The notes beneath the pieces were generated by a model. The model had not been told where the DNA came from. It saw only the letters and a list, made by a program, of their open reading frames with translations, and searched no databases. A DNA stretch of 64,000 nt, taken from NCBI GenBank assembly GCA_030066855.1, contig JASJAU010000010.1, positions 1-64,000 on the forward strand. The letters are read 5' to 3'. This stretch comes from Paracoccaceae bacterium. GTDB lineage: Bacteria; Pseudomonadota; Alphaproteobacteria; Rhodobacterales; Rhodobacteraceae. The position numbers were made by a program, and so were the translations under genes. Shown here piece by piece: positions 45,366-54,602 of this stretch. How positions within the stretch are numbered: position 1 is the stretch's first letter; every line of letters begins with the position of its first letter.

Positions 45366-46175
45366 CTACTCCCCCGGAACGGCGAACGTAAGATTCGCCC
45401 AAAGGCTCTCCCATAACGGCTGGTTGTTCGCGTGGGTTTGCGGAACAGACCGCAGAACGACAGCGTCGAGCATGTAGCGTTTGCCAGGCAACACCTGAAT
45501 CGCGGCGCGTCCCGTCTCATCGGTCCGGGTCGTCGAGATCTCGACGCTGCCGTCCGAGGATTCCTGAAAGATCTCGATCTGCGCGTCAGGCCTCGGCTCG
45601 CCTTCAAATAGCAGCAGGACCTCCAAACCGTCCGCGGCGCCCCCAGTGTATGGGTTCTCAAGCGCGACCAACTCGGTCAGCAATCCGACCTGCCGGTCGG
45701 CGCCCTGGCTTGAGCCGACGCCGACAAGCGACTTGGCGTACCGCGAATAGATCTCTCTAAACCCTTCTTCAGGCCAGCCCCGGGCCAGGTGCTCATCCAC
45801 CGCCCATGCCGCATCCTTGTGCCGCGCGAAACTCTCGAACTTTCGAAAGGCGCTCCACGTGAGAGACTGATTCGTCGTTTCATGCACCAAGACCAGTAAA
45901 CCGTCGCCAGGCGCGGGCATTGTCAGCGCCGGCCTGTCGCCGATCCTGCCGGGAACGTCCTCAGTCCGGCCATCTAAGACGAAGTCGAACCGACGGAAGC
46001 GCGGCGGGAGGAACGTCTGAGGAGACCCCTTGAAGCCCTCGCCGACCCGCAGATCGGCGACGATCTCGTCGCCGGGAGAGACTACGAACGCCTCCGGGTC
46101 GATCCAGAACTCGTGGGCCTTTGCGGGCAAGGCGATACATGCCAATAAGGCGGTCAGTTTGAGGGATTGAAACAT
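45366..46175 (-). CDS. DUF4198 domain-containing periplasmic protein
   Basis: 269 residues. Signal peptide MFQSLKLTALLACIALPAKA, then HEFWIDPEAFVVSPGDEI, the hallmark start of DUF4198, a family linked to nickel or cobalt uptake by neighbourhood. The mature protein is beta-rich with a C-terminal Ig-like repeat (TDETGRAAIQVLPGKRYML). The start codon lies inside a CATG shared with the divergent HupE gene, and no strong ribosome site precedes it (only GGACAG). Function by context: metal binding or delivery in the periplasm. Confidence 0.82.
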   Translation of the reverse strand: MFQSLKLTALLACIALPAKAHEFWIDPEAFVVSPGDEIVADLRVGEGFKGSPQTFLPPRFRRFDFVLDGRTEDVPGRIGDRPALTMPAPGDGLLVLVHETTNQSLTWSAFRKFESFARHKDAAWAVDEHLARGWPEEGFREIYSRYAKSLVGVGSSQGADRQVGLLTELVALENPYTGGAADGLEVLLLFEGEPRPDAQIEIFQESSDGSVEISTTRTDETGRAAIQVLPGKRYMLDAVVLRSVPQTHANNQPLWESLWANLTFAVPGE

Positions 46176-47607
46176 GGCTGCTGTCCGGTTTGCGCTTTGG
46201 TGGCTGAAAGTGATCTTCGTCGCGGTACTGTCAAGCGTCCTGGCATTCCACGCGGCGTCCGCGCACGAAGTCCAGCCGGCGGTTCTCGATCTTGCGATCG
46301 ATGGCGATACCGCTGCGATCCGCCTCGACTGGACGATCGAGGCCGCTGTCGCGGAGATTGATCTTCAGGGGCTGGCGGATACAAACAACGCCGCGAACGC
46401 CGAGCGATACGACGCCGCCCGCGGTTTGGAGCCCGCAGATCTTGAGGCGGCGTTCCGGGAAGCCTGGCCGCGCTTACGGAGCAAGATCACCTTCCGCGCC
46501 GGAGAAACGGCCGTTGAACTGCGGATTGCAGAGATCAGCATCCCGCCGGTCGGGGACCCGGCACTCGCTCGCATCTCTAGGGTCACTTTCGCGGCCGATC
46601 TGCCGTCGGACGGGTCTCTGGTGGTTGTCGGCTGGACCGGCGATTTGGGGCCTTTGGTCGTGCGGCAGATCAATGTTGAAGCCGGTTATTCGGCCTTCCT
46701 GATGAATGGAACGCTTACCGACCCGATTCCGCGCGCGAGCGGCACCAGTCAAACCGCCAGCGAGGCCTTTGTCGATTATGTGGGAGTCGGGTTCGATCAC
46801 ATCGTGCCTAAGGGTCTGGATCACATCCTTTTCGTACTTGGGCTATTCTTCCTCTCCATCCGGCTGGGTGCGCTCCTTTGGCAGGTGACGGCGTTCACGC
46901 TCGCCCATACTGTCACGCTGGCTCTGGGCGCGCTCGATATCATCATAGTCTCGCCAGATATCGTCGAGCCGATCATCGCGGCCTCGATCGTCTATGTCGG
47001 CATAGAGAACTTGTTTTCGCGCGGAATGACGCCTTGGCGGCCCTTCGTGGTCTTCGGGTTTGGCCTTCTCCATGGCCTTGGATTCGCGAGCGTCCTTCAG
47101 GACTTCGGGCTTGGGGCCGAACATTTCGTGCCGAAGCTGATCGGCTTCAACGTCGGCGTCGAGATCGGCCAGCTCGCGGTGATTGCGGCGGCGTTCATTG
47201 CGCTGGGCGCGCTCTTCGGACGCTACGCGTGGTACAAGACCCGCGTCTCAGCGCCGGTCTCGATGGCGATCGCCTTGATCGCCACGTTCTGGGTTCTGGA
47301 ACGCACGGGCGTCGTTGGGACCGACGGCGCCCTGGCCGTCTTCTCCATGCTCACGGAGGGCGGTCTTCCGGCGCTGACCACCACACTCGCGGGCATTGGC
47401 GCGGCCGTGGTACTGACCGGAGCGATTCTGACAACTGGTTCGGACAGTCTGCGCGATGCAGGCGGCTTCCTCACCTCCTTCGCGTTCTTCCTCGCCATCG
47501 TGGCGACATTTACCTCCGCCGCCTGGATTCTCGCCGCCGTCTTGACCTCCGCTTGGATCGTGGCGCTCCGCACACAGTCGCTTGGCGAACCTGAGGGCCG
47601 GATATGA
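46174..47607 (+). CDS. HupE/UreJ family membrane protein
   Basis: 477 residues. A signal segment (WLKVIFVAVLSSVLAFHAASA, in two parts) leads to a periplasmic domain beginning HEVQPAVLDLAID. From residue 205 a multi-helix HupE/UreJ domain begins with VGFDHIVPKGLDHILFVLGL, whose His and Asp residues are proposed metal ligands, and continues HTVTLALGALD and FGFGLLHGLGFASVL. Family knowledge: HupE-type proteins mediate nickel entry. GAGGGA precedes the ATG. It overlaps the following SDR gene by ATGA. Confidence 0.88.
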   Translation: MAAVRFALWWLKVIFVAVLSSVLAFHAASAHEVQPAVLDLAIDGDTAAIRLDWTIEAAVAEIDLQGLADTNNAANAERYDAARGLEPADLEAAFREAWPRLRSKITFRAGETAVELRIAEISIPPVGDPALARISRVTFAADLPSDGSLVVVGWTGDLGPLVVRQINVEAGYSAFLMNGTLTDPIPRASGTSQTASEAFVDYVGVGFDHIVPKGLDHILFVLGLFFLSIRLGALLWQVTAFTLAHTVTLALGALDIIIVSPDIVEPIIAASIVYVGIENLFSRGMTPWRPFVVFGFGLLHGLGFASVLQDFGLGAEHFVPKLIGFNVGVEIGQLAVIAAAFIALGALFGRYAWYKTRVSAPVSMAIALIATFWVLERTGVVGTDGALAVFSMLTEGGLPALTTTLAGIGAAVVLTGAILTTGSDSLRDAGGFLTSFAFFLAIVATFTSAAWILAAVLTSAWIVALRTQSLGEPEGRI

Positions 47608-48350
47608 AGTCTGCAATCGTCACAGGCGCCGCGCGGGGCATCGGGCTCGCGACCACAAAACTCTTCCTCGAGAAGGGCTGGCAGGTCGCGATGATCGACC
47701 GGGACGGGCCGGAGCTGTCCAAAGTCAGCGCCGCGCTCCAACATGTGCTGCCGGTGCATTGCGACGTGTCGGTGCCGTGTGAAGTAGACCAGATGATCGT
47801 CACCGTCCGCGACGGTTTCCCTTCGCTTCATGCGCTTGTGAACAACGCGGGCGTCGCCGATTTCGGCCCCATCGAGGAAACCAGCTTCGAGAGGTGGCGA
47901 ACAGTCATGGAAACCAATCTGGACGGTCCGTTTCTTTGCGCGCAAGCTGCGATCCCGGCGCTTAAGGAAACGAGCGGCGCAATCGTGAACATCGCGTCCA
48001 TTTCCGGCTTGCGGGCGTCCACCCTTCGGGTGGCCTATGGCACCTCCAAGGCCGCCGTTATTCAACTGACCAAGCAACAGGCCGCAGAGCTGGGCGAATA
48101 CGGAATCCGCTCGAACTGTATCGCTCCCGGACCCGTCAGAACCAAGCTGGCGATGGCGGTCCACACGCAGGACATCATCGACGCCTATCACGACGCCATG
48201 CCGCTCGGCCGCTACGGATCAGAGCGTGAGATCGCCGAGGCGATTGTCTTTCTTTGTTCCGATGAAGCCAGCTACATCACAGGGCAGGTCATCGCCGCCG
48301 ATGGCGGGTTCGAGGCGACGGGCATCGGCCTGCCCGCCCTCAGGACGTAA
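47604..48350 (+). CDS. SDR family oxidoreductase
   Basis: 248 residues, classical short-chain dehydrogenase. Cofactor motif TGAARGIGLA, NNAG in ALVNNAGVADF, catalytic Ser in IVNIASISGL and Tyr/Lys in VAYGTSKAAV. It should use NAD(P)H on an unknown alcohol or ketone. The start overlaps the HupE stop, so translation is coupled. It converges with hemF, with 2 bp between stops. Confidence 0.88.
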   Translation: MKSAIVTGAARGIGLATTKLFLEKGWQVAMIDRDGPELSKVSAALQHVLPVHCDVSVPCEVDQMIVTVRDGFPSLHALVNNAGVADFGPIEETSFERWRTVMETNLDGPFLCAQAAIPALKETSGAIVNIASISGLRASTLRVAYGTSKAAVIQLTKQQAAELGEYGIRSNCIAPGPVRTKLAMAVHTQDIIDAYHDAMPLGRYGSEREIAEAIVFLCSDEASYITGQVIAADGGFEATGIGLPALRT

Positions 48351-48352
48351 GT

Positions 48353-49246
48353 TCAGACCCACTTGGCGAGTGGCGGCAGACTCATCAGAACCGCGTTGGC
48401 GTCATGTCCGGTGGCCAGACCGAACTTGGTGCCCCGGTCATAGACCAGATTGTACTCGGCGTAGAGACCCCGGTGCACCAGCTGGGTTTCCTTGTCGGCA
48501 TCAGTCCAAGGGGTTTTGCGGCGTTTTTCGACGACCGGGACAAAAGCCTTGAGGAAAGCGCGCCCCACGTCCTGGGTGAATGCGAAATCCCGCTCCCAAT
48601 CGCCGGTATTCAGATCGTCGTAGAAGATCCCGCCAACCCCCCGTGCGCGGCCGCGGTGCGGCACAAAGAAGTATTCGTCCGCCCACTCCTTGAACCGGGG
48701 ATAAATGTCTTCGCCATGGGGATCGCAATGCGCCTTCTGCACCGAATGAAAGAACGCCGTGTCCTCGTCGTATTCAATGCAAGGGTTCAGGTCCGACCCG
48801 CCGCCGAACCACCAGGCGTGCGGGGTCCAGAACATCCGCGTATTCATATGAACGGCAGGCGTATGCGGGTTCTGCATGTGCGCCACTAAGCTGATCCCCG
48901 ACGCCCAGAAACGCGGATCCTCCGCCATGCCCGGGATGCCTTTCCGGGCCGCCATGGCTGCCTGCGCCTTGTCGCCCAGCTTGCCGTAGACGGTTGAGAC
49001 ATTGACACCGATCTTCTCAAATACGCGGCCCCCGCGCATGACGCTCATCAGGCCGCCGCCCGCGTCGCTGCCGTCGTCGGAGCCGCGTTTAGTTTCCGAG
49101 ACCTCGAAACGGCCGGGCTCCATGTCGGAAAGAGGCCCGTCGGTCTGCGTGTCCTCTAGGTTCTCAAAGGCTGCGACGATCTCGTCCCGCAGACTGCGGA
49201 ACCACGCGCTCGCCCGCGCCTTCCGGTCATCGAATTTTTCCGTCAT
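48353..49246 (-). CDS. hemF: Oxygen-dependent coproporphyrinogen III oxidase
   Basis: 297 residues. Family signatures RGGRVFEKIGVNVSTVYG, NPHTPAVHMNTRMF, WFGGGSDLNPCIEYDED and YAEYNLVYDRGTKFGL are all present. It decarboxylates coproporphyrinogen III to protoporphyrinogen IX with molecular oxygen, as a cytosolic dimer. The upstream gene on the same strand is an SDR, 92 bp away. No FNR-type box was seen in the gap. Confidence 0.97.
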   Translation of the reverse strand: MTEKFDDRKARASAWFRSLRDEIVAAFENLEDTQTDGPLSDMEPGRFEVSETKRGSDDGSDAGGGLMSVMRGGRVFEKIGVNVSTVYGKLGDKAQAAMAARKGIPGMAEDPRFWASGISLVAHMQNPHTPAVHMNTRMFWTPHAWWFGGGSDLNPCIEYDEDTAFFHSVQKAHCDPHGEDIYPRFKEWADEYFFVPHRGRARGVGGIFYDDLNTGDWERDFAFTQDVGRAFLKAFVPVVEKRRKTPWTDADKETQLVHRGLYAEYNLVYDRGTKFGLATGHDANAVLMSLPPLAKWV

Positions 49247-49338
49247 GTCCCATTCCCCGTTTCAGGCACAACCTCGCATACGCGGCGGCGCAGGGAAACG
49301 GCTTTGCGGAAGATCAATGGTCTATCGGATGTTCGCCT

Positions 49339-50148
49339 CTAGTGCGCTGGCGCGTCCACTGCGTCGACCAAGGTCCGGCCCCCGTCCACCGTCAGGATTT
49401 GGCCGGTCATGAAGCCGGATCCGTCAGAGGCGAGAAACTGCGCCACATCCGCAAGCTCCGTCGGGGAGGCGATGCGGCTGAGTGGCGTCGAGCCGATGAT
49501 CTCCTCGCGGAACTCCTCGTGCGCCTTGATCGCGCCCTTCAGCGAGGCGCTCATGACAGACCCAAGCGCGATAGCGTTCACCCGGATGCGGTGCGGGGCG
49601 AGAACCACGGCCATGGAGCGCGTAAGCTGATCGAGCGCCGCGGAACTCACCGAGTAGGCGAGCAGTTCGGGCTGCGCCCTACGCGCGGCGATGGACGAGA
49701 GGTTGATGATCGAGCCCACCGCCTCGGCCTCTTCGTCGCTGGCGGATTGCTTGATCATGCGTTTGGCGAACACCTGCGTGAGCCGCAACGAGGTCATCAG
49801 GTTCTGGTTGAGAAGCGCCGTCATGGCGTCGTCATCGGGGTTGAGCGGATCGGCGGTCACCATCTGGCGGGAGGCGTTTACGAGAATGTCGACCCGGTCG
49901 AACTTGTCGACAGTTGCCGAAAGGAGGTTGGCGACGGTGAGCTTTTCGCGGAGATCGCCCACGAAATAGGCGGCCGTTACATCCTCGTCGCCGCTGTTCG
50001 CGCCCAGTTCTGAGACAAGCCGGTCCTCGTCCATATCGGCAAACATCACGTTTGCACCCGATTCGACGAAGCGCCGTGCGATGGCGAGGCCGACACCGTT
50101 GGCCGCGCCCGTGACGACCGCTGTTTTGCCTGAGATCGTGAACGACAT
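49339..50148 (-). CDS. SDR-fold protein lacking the catalytic lysine
   Basis: 269 residues with a clear SDR fold: VTGAANGVGLA cofactor motif, INLSSIAARRA with the catalytic Ser, and Tyr165. The YxxxK motif reads YSVSS (165-169), so the lysine is Ser, and the usual NNAG reads VNASR (90-94). Both changes suggest a non-enzymatic role or altered chemistry. AAAAGGA stands before the ATG. It is preceded by the RsmC-like gene with 4 bp between them. Confidence 0.85.
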   Translation of the reverse strand: MSFTISGKTAVVTGAANGVGLAIARRFVESGANVMFADMDEDRLVSELGANSGDEDVTAAYFVGDLREKLTVANLLSATVDKFDRVDILVNASRQMVTADPLNPDDDAMTALLNQNLMTSLRLTQVFAKRMIKQSASDEEAEAVGSIINLSSIAARRAQPELLAYSVSSAALDQLTRSMAVVLAPHRIRVNAIALGSVMSASLKGAIKAHEEFREEIIGSTPLSRIASPTELADVAQFLASDGSGFMTGQILTVDGGRTLVDAVDAPAH

Positions 50149-50152
50149 GGGT

Positions 50153-51142
50153 CTATCCTTTTCGGGGGCGTCTGGGAGAGCTTGCCTTGAAGACCTTGTA
50201 GGACGGGTGGTCGCCTATCGCTTGAACGGTATCAAACATCTCATTCAACGTATGTTCGTAGGGCAAGTGCCGGTTGGCAACAAGCCAGAGCGCGCCTTTC
50301 GGCTTCAGCATTCGGGCCGCCGATCTGATGAACGCCTGCCCCAAGCCACTGTCTTGTGCTCGGCCGGAGTGGAACGGCGGGTTGGTGACGACATGATCCG
50401 CCGCCTCGTCCGGAGTGAAGTCCCGCGCGTCGGCCCAGTGGAAGCGGGCGCGGGGATCATTGATATTGGCGCGGGCGCAGTCGAGCGCGACGTGATCGGC
50501 CTCGACAAGATCGACCTGCGCGACGTCGGATCGTCTCAGGATCTCACTCGCCAGATACCCCCACCCCGCCCCGAGGTCGATCACGCTGCCTGACATCCGC
50601 TCTGGGAGCGTGTTCTCCAGAAGCGCCGAACCGGGGTCGACATCATCGGCCGAGAATACTCCGAACCGGGTCTGGAATCGCTCCGTGATGCGGGCCGGCC
50701 CGGCCTCTTCCCAACCTGGAGGCGGGTCGCCCCGATAAGCGAAGAACTTGCCATGGGCCTTGCTCAGCACCTCGCCGACGTCTCCATGCCCGCGCAACTC
50801 CTTCAGGACCGAGTCGACGCCGTCTTTCCTCTGACCGTCGATCACGACCGGCCCTTCAGTCGCCAAGACCGCCCGCGCGATGGCGTCCCGCGCCTCCGGC
50901 TTGGAGCGGGGAAGGCATAGGATCGACAAGGTGTATGGGCCTTTCAGATGCACCTCCGTTTTGAAACCGGCGGCCTCGAAACGCGCGTGCTCTGGAAAAT
51001 TGCGCTGGATGACCTCTACTCTGTTCTTCGGAAGCGCCGACAGGTCAGCCGCCGCAGGCGGCGAAATTACCGCAATCCACCCTGCATCCGGCAGTTCGAA
51101 GACGCCTCGGGAAAGGCCCAGCGCTAGTCTTTCGGAAAGCAT
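50153..51142 (-). CDS. RsmC-like 16S rRNA (guanine-N2)-methyltransferase
   Basis: 329 residues. The N-terminal half is a degenerate methyltransferase-like domain, as in RsmC; the C-terminal half has SAM motif VIDLGAGWGYLASE and the amino-methyltransferase motif VTNPPFHSG. In E. coli RsmC methylates G1207 in 16S rRNA. The assignment is by domain layout and NPPF, so RlmG-type activity is possible. The ATG at 51142 gives the family N-terminus. Confidence 0.82.
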   Translation of the reverse strand: MLSERLALGLSRGVFELPDAGWIAVISPPAAADLSALPKNRVEVIQRNFPEHARFEAAGFKTEVHLKGPYTLSILCLPRSKPEARDAIARAVLATEGPVVIDGQRKDGVDSVLKELRGHGDVGEVLSKAHGKFFAYRGDPPPGWEEAGPARITERFQTRFGVFSADDVDPGSALLENTLPERMSGSVIDLGAGWGYLASEILRRSDVAQVDLVEADHVALDCARANINDPRARFHWADARDFTPDEAADHVVTNPPFHSGRAQDSGLGQAFIRSAARMLKPKGALWLVANRHLPYEHTLNEMFDTVQAIGDHPSYKVFKASSPRRPRKG

Positions 51143-51161
51143 GGCGGACGGGCCCCCGGCC

Positions 51162-51491
51162 CTATTCCTTTTCCATGGTGCATTGCAGCGGATGCTGATG
51201 ACGCCGCGCAAAATCCATCACTTGCGCGACTCTCGTTTCAGCCACCTCAAAGGAGAAGACACCAACAACCGCCAATCCTTTTTTGTGGACTGTCAGCATC
51301 AATTCGAACGCCTGCGCATGGCTCATGCCAAAGAACCGCTCGAGCACATGAACGACGAACTCCATCGGCGTGTAGTCGTCGTTCAGCAAGAGCACCTTGT
51401 AGAGCGGCGGCTTGTCCGTCTTCGGCTTGGTCTTTGTCAGGACGCTCGCATCGCTGTCGCCTTCGCCCGGGTCGTTCGGGTCGGCCATCAT
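51162..51491 (-). CDS. clpS: ATP-dependent Clp protease adaptor ClpS
   Basis: 109 residues from the ATG at 51491. The core [20 protein letters not shown] and [20 protein letters not shown] is diagnostic; it ends [10 protein letters not shown]. ClpS delivers N-degron substrates to ClpA. The start is uncertain: ATGs at 51491 and 51488 lack a clear ribosome site, while a GTG at 51512 follows AAAGG. clpA is not adjacent in the window. Confidence 0.95.
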   Translation of the reverse strand: MMADPNDPGEGDSDASVLTKTKPKTDKPPLYKVLLLNDDYTPMEFVVHVLERFFGMSHAQAFELMLTVHKKGLAVVGVFSFEVAETRVAQVMDFARRHQHPLQCTMEKE

Positions 51492-51602
51492 ATGAAGCGG
51501 TCGGGTGATCACGGTCGCCTTTCGGGGAACGGGTTGCTCAGACAGCCAATATAAAGGAAGACGGGGCGGAGAAAAGTCCCCCAAGCGGCTTCTGCCATCT
51601 CA

Positions 51603-52304
51603 ATGCTGACCGCCATCTGCTTCGACGCCGACGATACACTCTGGCACAACGAGCGTTTCTTCCAGCTGACGCAGAAGCGTTTTTTCGCGCTCCTGGCGGA
51701 ACACGCGCCTGCGGAACATCTGGCCGAGCGGCTCTTGGAGGCCGAGCGGCGGAACCTCGGACACTACGGGTTCGGCATCAAGGGCTTCATGCTGTCGATG
51801 ATCGAGACCGCGCTCGACGTGAGCGAGAACCGCGTCCCCGCGACGGTCGTGCGCGAGATTCTCGAAGCCGGTCAGGAGATGATCGGGCATCCAATCGAGC
51901 TCTTGCCGGGCGCGCGCGAGGCGGTCGAGGAGCTGTCATTGGACTACAAACTGATCCTGATCACCAAGGGCGACCTTCTCGACCAGGAACGCAAGCTCGC
52001 CCAATCGGGTCTTGGCGACTTTTTCGACGCGGTCGAGATCGTCTCCGACAAAAGCCCCGCTGTTTATGGCGGCGTCTTCCAGCGTCACCGCATACCCCCT
52101 GATGCGGCGCTCATGGCGGGCAACTCGCTCAAGTCGGATGTCAATCCGGTAATCGAGATCGGTGGTTGGGGCGTCTATGTGCCCCATGGCGACACCTGGG
52201 CGCTGGAGGCCGCCGATCCACCCGACGGCCATCCGCGATACCGTCAGATCGACGGTCTTGGCGCGCTTGGAGCGCTTGTGCGCGACATCGGCCACAAGAC
52301 CTAG
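51603..52304 (+). CDS. HAD family hydrolase
   Basis: 233 residues. Motif I is CFDADDTLW (Asp8 nucleophile, Asp10), motif II ILITKGDLLDQ, and motifs III/IV include SDKSPAVYGG and MAGNSLKSDVNPVIEIGG. This is a subfamily I HAD phosphatase with a helical cap (residues 20-90). The substrate is unknown. The start has little ribosome-site support, but no better one exists. Confidence 0.87.
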   Translation: MLTAICFDADDTLWHNERFFQLTQKRFFALLAEHAPAEHLAERLLEAERRNLGHYGFGIKGFMLSMIETALDVSENRVPATVVREILEAGQEMIGHPIELLPGAREAVEELSLDYKLILITKGDLLDQERKLAQSGLGDFFDAVEIVSDKSPAVYGGVFQRHRIPPDAALMAGNSLKSDVNPVIEIGGWGVYVPHGDTWALEAADPPDGHPRYRQIDGLGALGALVRDIGHKT

Positions 52305-52321
52305 GTTCCAACCGAACGCTA

Positions 52322-52340
52322 GGCACCCGATCTGGGTGCC
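52322..52340. promoter_or_regulatory. Inverted repeat between HAD and DD-carboxypeptidase genes
   Basis: GGCACCC-GATCT-GGGTGCC is a perfect 7-bp stem with a 5-base loop, 18 bp after the HAD stop. Without a T-run it could be a weak terminator or an operator. A second repeat, GAAAAT-TCACC-ATTTTC (52366-52382), lies 26 bp further. Confidence 0.4.
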
Positions 52341-52474
52341 CCAAAAACTGCACGAAGCGGACACGGAAAATTCACCATTTTCGCATGGACTCCTACGTGT
52401 TAGGGTTTTCGAAACACGACGGATCCGGCGCGAGAAGAATGTCCGGACCGCGAGGCAGAGAAAAGGGCAGTGTC

Positions 52475-53920
52475 TTGACGTTCCCGCTATCCGTGCGCGT
52501 CATCATCCGGGCCGCTATGGCTTGTCTTCTGGTACTTTGGCTTCCCCTGTCGACGACAGCCGCGCCCTATGCGGCGATGGTCGTCGATGCGCGGTCGGGC
52601 GAAGTCCTCCATTCGAGAAACGCCGACACGCGGCTGCATCCCGCGTCGCTCACCAAGATGATGACGCTCTATGTCGTTTTCGACGCCGTGGAACGCGGCG
52701 AAATCGGTCTCGACACAAAGGTCACGATCTCCCGCAAAGCCGCCGCCGAGCCGCCATCGAAGCTGGGTCTCCGCGCGGGGTCGAAGGTGCGGATACGGCA
52801 CCTGATCCGAGCCGCGGCGATCAAGTCGGCGAACGACGCGGCGACGGCGCTGGGCGAGGCGATTTCGGGGAGTGAGGCGGCCTTCGCCCGCCGGATGAAC
52901 CGTATGGCCAAAGCAATGGGGATGTCGAAGACGACCTTCAAGAACGCGCATGGCCTGACCCAGTCCGGCCACCTCTCGACGGCGCGCGACATGTCAACGC
53001 TCGGCCGGCACCTGTTCTATAACTTCCCCGATTATTACAATATTTTTGCCCGCCGCTCGACCGACGCCGGACTCAAGAAGGTGTACAACACCAACCGGCG
53101 GCTGCTGAACGCCTACAGGGGCGCCGACGGCATCAAGACCGGCTACACCCGCGCGGCGGGCTACAACCTTGTCGCGTCGGCGGAGCGGGGGCGAACCCGG
53201 ATCATTGCGACCATGTTCGGCGGACGGTCCGGCGCGCAGCGGAACGCCCGGGTTGCGGAGCTGCTCGACATGGGCTTCGACAGGGCGCCGCGCCGTGTCG
53301 CCGTGAACAAGCCGCGACGGCCGGTCATCTCTACCGACGGGCTTTCGGGCGATGGAGGGCGCGTCGTCCGCACCACCGGATTGATCGCACGGAGCCCGAG
53401 GCCTTTCGCCAGACCCGGCGCGTCGCCCGCTCCGGAGGTGATCCTCGCCATGCGGGACGGCATCGCCGACGCGCTGGCCGAAGCGGCGGTTCAGGACGGC
53501 AACCGCGCCGCGCCCGAACAACCCGAGCAAATCGCATCCGCCAGCCTCGCGACCGGTTTGATCGCGCCGAAGCCGCGCCCGCGCCCCACGCCTGGGCAAG
53601 AGACGGCTACTACATCAGAACCGGACACCCTCGCCGCGAGACCCGAACAGGTCGTCGTCACCCGAATGACCACGTCGGGCGGACGGCAATGGGGCATCAA
53701 CGTCGGCCTGTTCGGAACTCGGCACGAAGCCGAAAAGATGCTTCTTCAAACCGCGCTGGTCGAGCTGGGCACCCTGAACGAGGCGCTCAGAAAGGTCGTA
53801 CGCGGACCCAAGGGATTCGAGGCGAATTTCGTGGGATTGAGCGAAAATCGCGCGGAGCTCGCCTGTCGCAGGCTTCTGGCTCAGAACGTGGATTGCCGCC
53901 CGCTCAGCCCGACGAGCTAG
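52475..53920 (+). CDS. D-alanyl-D-alanine carboxypeptidase (PBP5/6 type) with C-terminal SPOR domain
   Basis: About 481 residues. A signal peptide ([15 protein letters not shown]) precedes the serine peptidase domain with SxxK in [10 protein letters not shown], SxN in [10 protein letters not shown] and KTG in [11 protein letters not shown] Pro-rich linker leads to a SPOR domain ([18 protein letters not shown]) that binds denuded septal peptidoglycan. It trims stem pentapeptides in the periplasm. The start is uncertain: the TTG at 52475 follows AAAGGG, while ATGs at 52439 and 52385 are in frame. The stop is shared in CTAG with yqgE. Confidence 0.92.
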   Translation: MTFPLSVRVIIRAAMACLLVLWLPLSTTAAPYAAMVVDARSGEVLHSRNADTRLHPASLTKMMTLYVVFDAVERGEIGLDTKVTISRKAAAEPPSKLGLRAGSKVRIRHLIRAAAIKSANDAATALGEAISGSEAAFARRMNRMAKAMGMSKTTFKNAHGLTQSGHLSTARDMSTLGRHLFYNFPDYYNIFARRSTDAGLKKVYNTNRRLLNAYRGADGIKTGYTRAAGYNLVASAERGRTRIIATMFGGRSGAQRNARVAELLDMGFDRAPRRVAVNKPRRPVISTDGLSGDGGRVVRTTGLIARSPRPFARPGASPAPEVILAMRDGIADALAEAAVQDGNRAAPEQPEQIASASLATGLIAPKPRPRPTPGQETATTSEPDTLAARPEQVVVTRMTTSGGRQWGINVGLFGTRHEAEKMLLQTALVELGTLNEALRKVVRGPKGFEANFVGLSENRAELACRRLLAQNVDCRPLSPTS

Positions 53921-54489
53921 GCCCGGCCCGCCGTCGCCGACAGCGTCAAGGGATCGACGCCGAGGGTCGCCAGAGCGCTTTCCCACTTGGTTTCGTCATC
54001 GGGGTCGAACACCAGCGCCGGCGAGGCGTCGCAGGTCAGCCAGCCGTTTTGCAGGATTTCTCCCTCGAGCTGGCCGGGCCCCCAGCCGGAGTACCCAAGC
54101 GCCAGCAGCGCCCTGGACGGGCCGTTTCCCTCGGCGATGTGCTCCAGGATGTCCAAGGTGGCGGTCATGCCAAAGTCGCCACTCACCTGGAGCGTCGACT
54201 CATTCTCGTCGTAATCGCCGGAATGAAGAACGAATCCGCGACCGTTCTCGACAGGTCCGCCGAAGTGAATGCGGATCTCCGACGAGGCCGGGCCGCGCGG
54301 AATGTCGAACTGATCGAGGAGCTGCTCAAAGCTGAGGCCCGGTGAGGGTTTGTTGACGATGAGGCCAAGCGCCCCGTCCTCGCCGTGCGCGCACATAAAA
54401 ATCACGCACTTCTCAAAGCGAGGATCGCCCATGCCAGGCATCGCGATCAGGAGCTTTCCGGTCAGAGACGCATCATCATCATGTCCCAT
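53917..54489 (-). CDS. YqgE/AlgH family protein (DUF179)
   Basis: 190 residues. [20 protein letters not shown] opens the domain; [33 protein letters not shown] and [17 protein letters not shown] are signature segments of DUF179. The biochemical function is unknown. The ATG at 54489 is used; upstream in-frame ATGs lie in the divergent gene region. It converges with the DD-carboxypeptidase gene. Confidence 0.9.
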   Translation of the reverse strand: MGHDDDASLTGKLLIAMPGMGDPRFEKCVIFMCAHGEDGALGLIVNKPSPGLSFEQLLDQFDIPRGPASSEIRIHFGGPVENGRGFVLHSGDYDENESTLQVSGDFGMTATLDILEHIAEGNGPSRALLALGYSGWGPGQLEGEILQNGWLTCDASPALVFDPDDETKWESALATLGVDPLTLSATAGRA

Positions 54490-54602
54490 GTCCAGAAGAT
54501 GGGGGATCGGCCGGAACCTCGCAAGTGCCCGATTACCGCACTCACGACAACATACCGATTTGTGATTTCCCATTTCACATGCGCCCGCCTAGTCGGGAAC
54601 CC

